Source: an archaeon (lineage in GTDB: Archaea; Thermoproteota; Nitrososphaeria; Nitrososphaerales; CADDZS01). From it: a stretch of DNA of 11,130 nt. Below the pieces are notes generated by a model. The model did no database searches. It was not told where the DNA came from and saw nothing but the letters and a program-made list of their open reading frames with translations. The translations under genes were made by a program, and so were the position numbers. The stretch covers positions 1 through 11,130 of the forward strand of contig JAKAPU010000081.1 of NCBI GenBank assembly GCA_021806865.1. The letters are read 5' to 3'. Positions 6,141 to 11,130 of the stretch are shown one piece after another (the stretch's first letter is position 1; every line of letters starts with the position of its first letter).

Positions 6141-6458
6141 TCAATCTTTGCTATTTCGTTCGTATCTTGATCCTAATTCGTTTCGTAACTGTTGAATGAG
6201 TTCTTCAAGAGATTTTCCTTCTCCGAGAATCTTTTCTTGCCTAGCCAATTCATCCTTGATCTTGTTTTCGACCACATATGAGCCAGAACCAAACATTGCG
6301 ACTAGACTAGTTCTAAAGTGCGAAGGATTTGTTGCGATTTTTCTCACGTCGACAGAATGTTCAAGCTCGAGCATGTAGAGAAGCGATTCAACTATAACCT
6401 CCCCTCCGAAGTGACTCAGCCCCTTCTTGAGCGCCTCGAACAGATGCTCGTTTAGCAC
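6141..6458 (-). CDS. NitrOD5-like small protein
   Basis: A 105-residue protein starting with GTG 6456-6458. Its core (GGEVIVESLLYMLELEHSV, then NPSHFRTSLVAMFGSG and VVENKIKDELA) follows the pattern of the thaumarchaeal NitrOD5 'output domain': a conserved 'e.Ll..LE....' helix, a 'dP..F...L...fG.ga' segment and a final 'E..I...L' helix. Such domains were named from their position in predicted signalling proteins, and their biochemical role is not established. The tail (EKILGEGKSLEELIQQLRNELGSRYERN) is a likely coiled coil. It lies 37 bases after the membrane protein gene and probably belongs to the same transcript. The family assignment is from memory of the pattern. Confidence 0.65.
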   Translation of the reverse strand: MLNEHLFEALKKGLSHFGGEVIVESLLYMLELEHSVDVRKIATNPSHFRTSLVAMFGSGSYVVENKIKDELARQEKILGEGKSLEELIQQLRNELGSRYERNSKD

Positions 6459-6495
6459 TGCTTCCGAGTCAAACTTGGATAAGCCAGTGATCCTT

Positions 6496-6915
6496 TCACG
6501 TTTCTCGTTTGGGTTTGACGAATCCAGCGTCCCGTTTCCCTCCTTTGGTGTTATGAGTCTCTTTGGTATCGATGCTTGATTTCAATGTAGATTTCAGCTG
6601 ATCTGACGAAACCCTATACAAATACAAAGCCGTGCGGACGGCAAAAACACTACATAGAGCTGTAGCTATCACAAGTGACTCTTGCACCGCAACGATGTGC
6701 GGGATAGGAACTAGCAAGTCACTTACGAGTCCGAGGAGCGAGGAGAGGAATAGTGTGGAGAAAGCTAATGCCAGGAATTTACTTACAATTTGGGGCTTGC
6801 TTACCGCAACGATTTCCACATTCTTAGTCGTCCGAGTCATTGCGAATGCCGAATAGACAGTTCCAAGCAAGATCACTGTTGCCGCTGCTTCCAGTGCCAA
6901 ATCGAGTGCGTTCAT
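6496..6915 (-). CDS. Three-helix membrane protein of unknown function
   Basis: A 139-residue protein with three hydrophobic segments, about residues 5-26, 46-68 and 73-100. The first two are joined by a loop with basic residues (TRTTKNVEIVAVSKPQ). A polar, Lys/Thr-rich C-terminal tail of about 38 residues follows (DTKETHNTKGGKRDAGF) and is probably disordered. No family is recognised. The ATG at 6913-6915 is preceded by an AT-rich tract on the minus strand (agagtaaaaatca near 6939-6951) that could be its TATA box. It is the first gene of the leftward cluster; with the NitrOD5-like gene next, a membrane sensor with a cytoplasmic partner is one possible reading. Confidence 0.65.
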   Translation of the reverse strand: MNALDLALEAAATVILLGTVYSAFAMTRTTKNVEIVAVSKPQIVSKFLALAFSTLFLSSLLGLVSDLLVPIPHIVAVQESLVIATALCSVFAVRTALYLYRVSSDQLKSTLKSSIDTKETHNTKGGKRDAGFVKPKRET

Positions 6916-7105
6916 GTAGGTTCGCTTAAACGAGTGGCATGATTTTTACTCTTTTCTAATACAGTTTTTGGGCGACAATTATTCCGCCGTGTACTCTTTC
7001 TGTACTCATACTGGTTCTAAGCGCATGTACAAGCAAGGCCTAGTTCCATAAGGGTTTCAACCAAAGCATTCAATACCTCCTTGCAAATGAGACGATCAGG
7101 CGGCC
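6916..7105. other. Divergent intergenic region
   Basis: This 190-base gap separates the leftward membrane protein gene from the rightward AbrB gene. No ORF or RNA gene is seen. It contains an AT-rich tract near 6939-6970 and a direct repeat TGTACTC at 6990-6996 and 7001-7007, one helical turn apart, followed by cataagg near 7050 as a weak TATA candidate for the AbrB gene. Confidence 0.45.
6990..7007. repeat. Direct repeat TGTACTC, 11-bp period
   Basis: TGTACTC occurs at 6990-6996 and again at 7001-7007, in phase with one DNA turn. It lies between divergent genes, where a regulator could bind the same face twice. At seven bases it may be chance. Confidence 0.25.
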
Positions 7106-7267
7106 ATGGAAAAGAGAATAAGGATCTCGACCCAAGGACGAATCACAATCCCAAAAGTCATGAGAGATCGGCTAAAGTTGAAGGACGGTCAACCAATTGT
7201 TATACGCAGCGATGAGGCTGGAAGAGAGATTCTCCTCAAGATTCAACCCACGATCACCGAATACTAG
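7106..7267 (+). CDS. SpoVT/AbrB-type swapped-hairpin transcription regulator (53 aa)
   Basis: A 53-residue protein covering one AbrB/SpoVT (MazE-like) swapped-hairpin domain and nothing more. The diagnostic block is RISTQGRITIPKVMRDRL (residues 6-23), matching the family 'v...GRitIPk.iRe.L', followed by KLKDGQPIVIRSDE and a last strand EILLKIQP. Such domains bind DNA as dimers and in archaea are common as free-standing regulators or as antitoxins. No PIN or other toxin gene is adjacent; the next gene, 30 bases downstream on the same strand, is the aminotransferase, so local regulation of that gene is plausible. ATG 7106 is the start; the nearby ATG 7087 is out of frame. Upstream there is only a weak purine-rich aggcgg as a possible ribosome site. 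Confidence 0.85.
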   Translation: MEKRIRISTQGRITIPKVMRDRLKLKDGQPIVIRSDEAGREILLKIQPTITEY

Positions 7268-7297
7268 TAAACGAGTCTAGCGCAGCAATTAAATCCG

Positions 7298-8518
7298 TTG
7301 ATTTTCTTTCCGTTTGCGAAAGGGCGAAAACTTCTGACAATCAGAAAGAAACTAGAGACTTCACATCGCTCTCAAGCTTTGGGTCTCTCTGGAATTAGGG
7401 AAATATTTGAGAAAGCTCAAAAGATACCAGACGTAATCAGACTGGAATTTGGCGAGCCCGACTTCGACACCCCTTCAAATATCAAGAATGCTGCGATAAG
7501 GGCCATAAACAACGGATTCACAAAATACTCCTCTAGCTCTGGCATTCCTGAACTTCGCAATGCCATATCGAACAAGCTCAAGAAAGACAACAAAGTCGAA
7601 TACGATCCCGCTGGAGAGGTCGTTGTCACTGCTGGCGCTACAGTTGCCATTAATCTCGCACTTCAAGCGACGCTAGATGTGGGCGACGAAATACTTGTGC
7701 CTGATCCTGGCTGGGCAACTTATGTCCACGCGGTTAATCTTGTGGGGGCAAAGCCGGTTTTGTATCCGCTTCTGGAAACGCAGGATTTCCAATTCACTCT
7801 CGAGTCGGTTGAGCGCAAGGTTGGGCCGAAGACCAAGGCAATTTTGATCAACACGCCCGCAAATCCAATGGGCTCGATTCTATCACGGAAAAGCATCCAA
7901 GAGATAGCGGAATTTGCCATTCGCCACGATCTATATGTCCTTGCGGATGAAGTTTATGAGAAATTCTTGTATCAAGATGAAGTATCGAATGAGCACATTA
8001 GCATAGCCAGCCTGAATGAAATGAAGGAAAGGACAGTCACAATAAACGCTCTATCGAAGACATATGCCATGACGGGATGGAGAATCGGTTATGCTGCGGC
8101 AAGCGCGTCTGTCGCAGGAGCAATGACACGAATCAATGCTGCCGCCAGTTCGTGTGTTTCGACGATTACACAGTATGCGGCGCTAGAGGCTCTTACGGGA
8201 CCTCAAGATTCCGTGTTCAAAATGATCTCGGCTTTCTCTGAGAGAAGGAAGATTCTGGTAAAGGGGTTGAATGAATTCGATGGATTCAGCTGCTCAATGC
8301 CCAAAGGAGCTTTCTATGCATTTCCCAACATCAAAGGCACCGGAATTGGCTCAAAAGATCTAGCGATGAAGATTATTGATGAGGCGCACGTCGCTACTGT
8401 CCCAGGTTCAGCATTTGGAAACCAAGGTGAAGGTTACTTGAGGGTCGCATATGCGAATTCTGTCGAGAATATTCACGACGCTCTCGAGAGAATGAAAAAG
8501 AGACTTCCTCTCAAGTAG
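7298..8518 (+). CDS. Pyridoxal phosphate aminotransferase, class I/II (aspartate/aromatic type)
   Basis: A 406-residue fold-type I PLP enzyme of the I-gamma aspartate aminotransferase subgroup. Landmarks in order: FGEPDFDTP (51-59), TKYSSSSGIPELR for the substrate loop, NTPANPMGS with N189 contacting the cofactor, LADEVYEKF with D217 and Y220, ALSKTYAMTGWRIGY with the Schiff-base lysine K254, KGAFYAFP, and YLRVAYANS with R382 for the substrate carboxylate. It should transfer amino groups between an amino acid and 2-oxoglutarate in the cytoplasm; which amino acid cannot be read from the sequence. The first available start is TTG 7298, which adds a hydrophobic MIFFPFAKG not usual for the family; no ATG, GTG or TTG occurs between it and residue 28, so the true start is uncertain. 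It converges on the E1 alpha gene with 17 bases between the stops. Confidence 0.92.
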   Translation: MIFFPFAKGRKLLTIRKKLETSHRSQALGLSGIREIFEKAQKIPDVIRLEFGEPDFDTPSNIKNAAIRAINNGFTKYSSSSGIPELRNAISNKLKKDNKVEYDPAGEVVVTAGATVAINLALQATLDVGDEILVPDPGWATYVHAVNLVGAKPVLYPLLETQDFQFTLESVERKVGPKTKAILINTPANPMGSILSRKSIQEIAEFAIRHDLYVLADEVYEKFLYQDEVSNEHISIASLNEMKERTVTINALSKTYAMTGWRIGYAAASASVAGAMTRINAAASSCVSTITQYAALEALTGPQDSVFKMISAFSERRKILVKGLNEFDGFSCSMPKGAFYAFPNIKGTGIGSKDLAMKIIDEAHVATVPGSAFGNQGEGYLRVAYANSVENIHDALERMKKRLPLK

Positions 8519-8535
8519 TCGCTGAAGGAAGCCGA

Positions 8536-9609
8536 TCAATCCGTCTCAGTCATGGATTCTTTCAGGTTCCAAGGGATTTCAGCGTAGACATCGTCGAACA
8601 TCGTTCTGAGTTCAGGTTGTCCCAAAGACTCGGCCTTACTCAAGCTGGCATTGATCGCAGACTCGGCTTTCCTTCGGAGTTCAGATTCGTCGGCATTCGT
8701 CCAGTTGAACTTCTTTTCGAGGTAGGCGCGCAATCTGGAAATTGGATCGAGCTTGCGCCATTTCTCGACTTCTTCTTCAGACCGGTACTTCTTCCAATCA
8801 TCGGACGTGGAATGCGCGCCTAGACGGTACGTGACACATTCGATAAGAGTTGGCCCCTCTCCCCTACTTGCAATTTCCGTAGCCTTCTTTACAGACGCAT
8901 ACACAGCAAAGAGATCGTTCCCATCAACTTTGACGCCTTGAAAACCATATGCTCTGGCCTTGATGGCGATACTTTCAGATGCCGTCTGACGGCTAAGCGG
9001 TACAGAAATGGCATACTGATTGTTTTCACAAAGAAAAATGACAGCCGCCTTGTACACGCCGGCAAAATTCATGCTGCCATGGAACTCACTGGAAGAGGTA
9101 GCACCATCACCGAATGTCGCAAGGGCCACGGTGTTTTCATTTCTGTATCGAGCAGCCATTGCAAATCCTACGGCTGGCTGAACATGGCTCGCAATAGGGG
9201 CTGCGAGACTGAATATTCTGTGGTCTTTCCACCCAAACGCATTTGGAAGATCACGCCCTAAAGAAATGTCATCCTTGTTTGAGAAGAGTCGATTCATTAT
9301 TGAGTCTAATGGTACCTTTTTCTGAACGATCATTCCCAGATCTCGATACATCGGAAAAATCCAATCCTTCTCTTCAAGGGCGAGAACTGCACCAATCTGC
9401 GTTGCTTCTTGACCTGCGCATGAAACGTAAGTTCCCAATCTTCCCTGTCGCTGCAACGCCACAACCTTTTCGTCCAAGATTCTGGTGAGCACTATGTTGC
9501 CATACGCATCGAGCAGCAAGTCTTTCGATATGGAAGGCTCTTTGGCTGAGAGTGTTCCATCTGGTTTCAGAATTTGCAGCATTTGACCAGATTCATTCAT
9601 TTTAGACAT
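8536..9609 (-). CDS. 2-oxoacid (pyruvate/branched-chain) dehydrogenase E1 component, alpha subunit
   Basis: A 357-residue thiamine diphosphate enzyme subunit. The cofactor motif starts at GDGATSSSEFHGSMNFA (167-183) and closes at ENNQYAIS (195-202), the GDG-x(25-30)-NN pattern. DWIFPMYRDLG (82-92), SHVQPAVGFA (141-150) and YRLGAHSTSDD (261-271) are the other E1 alpha landmarks; the last is the usual YRxxGHSxSDD with Ala for Gly. It should decarboxylate a 2-oxoacid and pass the acyl group to the E2 lipoyl arm, together with an E1 beta subunit. No E1 beta, E2 or E3 gene is adjacent. The start is ATG 9607-9609, with ATG 9598-9600 also possible; longer forms would run into the upstream tldE-like gene, 41 bases away, with which it may be co-transcribed. 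Confidence 0.93.
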   Translation of the reverse strand: MSKMNESGQMLQILKPDGTLSAKEPSISKDLLLDAYGNIVLTRILDEKVVALQRQGRLGTYVSCAGQEATQIGAVLALEEKDWIFPMYRDLGMIVQKKVPLDSIMNRLFSNKDDISLGRDLPNAFGWKDHRIFSLAAPIASHVQPAVGFAMAARYRNENTVALATFGDGATSSSEFHGSMNFAGVYKAAVIFLCENNQYAISVPLSRQTASESIAIKARAYGFQGVKVDGNDLFAVYASVKKATEIASRGEGPTLIECVTYRLGAHSTSDDWKKYRSEEEVEKWRKLDPISRLRAYLEKKFNWTNADESELRRKAESAINASLSKAESLGQPELRTMFDDVYAEIPWNLKESMTETD

Positions 9610-9650
9610 CCTTTGTTGGGGTTTTTCGGATGATAGTCCGCTATAACCAT

Positions 9651-10988
9651 TCAGCTTCCAACTGCTTTTGTAATACTGACTCCCTTGATTCGCATCGCCG
9701 GTGCGAGAGTGGGGGTGTTCACCTCCCACCATTTGATCCATTCCCTTTTCTTTGAAGTCAAGTCTATGTTTTCGAGCTGGCGTGGTATCGAGTCACTTAC
9801 ACGCAATCCAACGACTGGTTCGGCGATTTCACCGTTAACAATCTTGAAGGCAGCATCGCGTGGAACTGTCGAGTACTCTCCAGCTCTCATATTCTGATAT
9901 CTCGTGTACCAGTTGTTAGTAATCAGTAAACCGTGTTTTGTCTCCTTGATCATTTCTTCAAGACTAGAGTCTCCGTTACCAAAGACAACCGTGAATGGTC
10001 TTGGAATAATGATTCCGGCATTTCCGGTACTACTTTTGCCAGCTTTCTTCGCAGTGGTACTGTTGTGCAATATTGTTCTAAAGTAGCCATCAGAAATAAT
10101 CTCATTCCTGCCTGTAGGCATTCCTTCATCGTCAAAAATTCTGCCACCCAGACCTCGTTCGTAAACTCCATAATCGGAGACATTCAGAGTATCAATTGCA
10201 ACCTTCTTGTCCAGTTTGTCGATCAGAAAAGAATTACCCATATCGATCTCAAAGGAAGACGCATTTGAAGCGACAGGGAGAATATTCGCAACTACCGTCG
10301 GCGTGAAGACAACATCGTACACTCCTTCTGAAACGCTCTTTGGCTCAATTGCCATTTTCGAGTAAATCCCGGCCCTTTCTCCGGCTTCCTCTGAGTTGAA
10401 TTCCGAAATGTGGGAAGAACAGGAAAGTCCATGACCCGACGCATTGTCTTCGCTGAATGCCCTGACATTCAGAAGAATCTGAGAGTACTTGTCGTGACCG
10501 CTCGCTCCCGAAGAGGTGACGAGGTAGATTTCGCCGTTTTCAGTATTCAGTGAGCCACTGACACGCTTCGCACCTTCTGTGAGTGCTCGATCAATGGATT
10601 GTTTCACGTAATCCACGAGATTCGATTCGGCCACTTTCGGGTCAAAATTCGAAATGCCAGTGTACTGGAATGGACCATGTGGCAGAGTTGCGTAGTCCGG
10701 ATTTGGAGGGAGTGACTCGCATGATTTTACTAGGTGGCCGATGAATTGTTTTAAACCCGACTCTGTCGGATTGTACGTGGTTCCGACGATTCTTTTCTTA
10801 TCTTTCCCAAGATAAGCGTCCAGCGTAAGATTCCTGACGTTGTTTACAAGAGTGATTGCGTTGCTTGCAAATCTCACTTGCGAGTCGTTTGATCGAGAGC
10901 AAATTATCGAAATATCATTACATCCGAGATGTGTCGCTTGTCTTAATGCAATCTCTGCGATATTTTCGAGCGTTGAATCCTCTGACAT
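9651..10988 (-). CDS. TldD/PmbA family protein, TldE (PmbA)-like subunit
   Basis: A 445-residue protein of the TldD/PmbA (U62) family. The N-terminal domain (IAEIALRQATHLGCNDISI) leads into the family's beta-rich body. The C-terminal half holds YDVVFTPTVVANIL, SDYGVYERGLGGRIFDDEGMPT with the typical 'D.G.p..r' turn, TGNA and PRPFTVVFGNGD, NNWYTRYQN, and VVGLRVSDSIPRQLENI. No HExxxH zinc motif is present, which fits the non-catalytic TldE/PmbA partner. With TldD it forms a protease that trims or matures small proteins; E. coli TldD/PmbA processes microcin B17 and degrades the CcdA antitoxin. The natural substrate here is unknown. Its ATG overlaps the TAA stop of the upstream tldD by one base (TAATG), so translation is probably coupled. 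Confidence 0.92.
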   Translation of the reverse strand: MSEDSTLENIAEIALRQATHLGCNDISIICSRSNDSQVRFASNAITLVNNVRNLTLDAYLGKDKKRIVGTTYNPTESGLKQFIGHLVKSCESLPPNPDYATLPHGPFQYTGISNFDPKVAESNLVDYVKQSIDRALTEGAKRVSGSLNTENGEIYLVTSSGASGHDKYSQILLNVRAFSEDNASGHGLSCSSHISEFNSEEAGERAGIYSKMAIEPKSVSEGVYDVVFTPTVVANILPVASNASSFEIDMGNSFLIDKLDKKVAIDTLNVSDYGVYERGLGGRIFDDEGMPTGRNEIISDGYFRTILHNSTTAKKAGKSSTGNAGIIIPRPFTVVFGNGDSSLEEMIKETKHGLLITNNWYTRYQNMRAGEYSTVPRDAAFKIVNGEIAEPVVGLRVSDSIPRQLENIDLTSKKREWIKWWEVNTPTLAPAMRIKGVSITKAVGS

Positions 10989-11130
10989 TATCTTGCACCA
11001 ACTCGGATTTTCCTCAGTCGCACATGCGGGGCCCCAAAGAACACGGGAGCTCCTTGCATAGGATCACCCTTTCCGCAAGTACCGCAGGAATACTCTATAT
11101 CTTTGGCTCTCGCATCAATGCTACCCCAAT
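10988..11130 (-). CDS. tldD: TldD-like zinc metalloprotease, C-terminal end (5' part beyond window)
   Basis: The last 47 residues of a TldD-type protein, entering from the right edge. The visible sequence includes DIEYSCGTCGKGD and QGAPVFFGAPHVRLRKIRVG, matching the TldD C-terminus in which a Cys before the CGKG segment is a ligand of the active-site zinc (with the two His of an HExxxH motif that would lie outside the window). The product is the catalytic partner of the TldE-like protein encoded next; the stop TAA shares one base with that gene's ATG. The frame is short but open to the window edge and agrees with the family up to its end. Confidence 0.85.
   Translation of the reverse strand, partial: WGSIDARAKDIEYSCGTCGKGDPMQGAPVFFGAPHVRLRKIRVGAR

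Noticed and set aside
9610..9741. 44-residue N-terminal extension of the E1 alpha protein
   Set aside because: It runs into the tldE-like gene in another frame, and the family's N-terminus is fully accounted for from ATG 9609.
10840..11061. Plus-strand ORF of 73 aa at the right edge
   Set aside because: It is antisense to the tldD/tldE junction, both of which match known families.
1..11130. CRISPR array, insertion sequence or prophage
   Set aside because: No regularly spaced repeats, transposase, integrase, terminal inverted repeats or phage structural genes were seen.

Overview
The window reads as chromosomal DNA of a mesophilic-looking archaeon, most likely from the Thermoproteota, with Nitrososphaeria (Thaumarchaeota) the best guess. 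The reasons are TATA-like boxes instead of bacterial -35/-10 pairs, many TTG and GTG starts, few Shine-Dalgarno sites, an AN1-type zinc finger, a 53-residue SpoVT/AbrB regulator, a small protein that resembles the thaumarchaeal NitrOD5 output domain, and a TldD/TldE pair. The lineage is inference; no rRNA or tRNA is present to fix it. The gene content (M20 amidohydrolase, cyclase-type hydrolase, 2-oxoacid dehydrogenase E1, aminotransferase) suggests a cell that handles organic acids and amino acids.

Layout. 1-486 (-): 5' part of a gene joining a DUF2171/PRC-barrel-like domain to a DUF2267-like domain, cut by the left edge. 487-858: non-coding, with a good minus-strand TATA box bracketed by an inverted repeat. 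859-1392 (-): Nudix hydrolase. 1393-1525: divergent promoter region. 1526-2338 and 2351-3625 (+): a two-gene unit of a metal-dependent cyclase/formamidase-like hydrolase and an M20 peptidase-like protein whose second metal site looks dismantled. 3817-4080 (-): small AN1-like zinc finger protein, divergent from 4090-5541 (+), an HD-domain phosphohydrolase. 5626-5835 (+): small two-helix membrane protein whose stop shares a CTAG with the stop of the convergent gene. 5832-6915 (-): three small genes read leftward (unknown 91 aa, NitrOD5-like 105 aa, three-helix membrane protein 139 aa). 6916-7105: intergenic. 7106-7267 (+): AbrB-type regulator, 30 bases ahead of a fold-type I aminotransferase (7298-8518). 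On the minus strand from the right edge come the end of tldD (10988-11130), a tldE/pmbA-like gene (9651-10988) coupled to it by a TAATG overlap, and a 2-oxoacid dehydrogenase E1 alpha subunit (8536-9609).

Functional links. TldD and TldE are expected to form one hetero-oligomeric metalloprotease, and their one-base overlap fits that. The cyclase and M20 proteins may act in sequence on an N-acyl or formyl compound, but the substrate is unknown. The E1 alpha gene has no E1 beta, E2 or E3 gene beside it, so its complex partners must lie elsewhere. The AbrB protein could regulate the adjacent aminotransferase. No mobile element, CRISPR array or RNA gene was seen. No clearly new system is evident; the points most worth checking are the altered M20 active site, the AT-rich palindromes at the 91-aa gene, and the small-gene cluster at 5832-6915.
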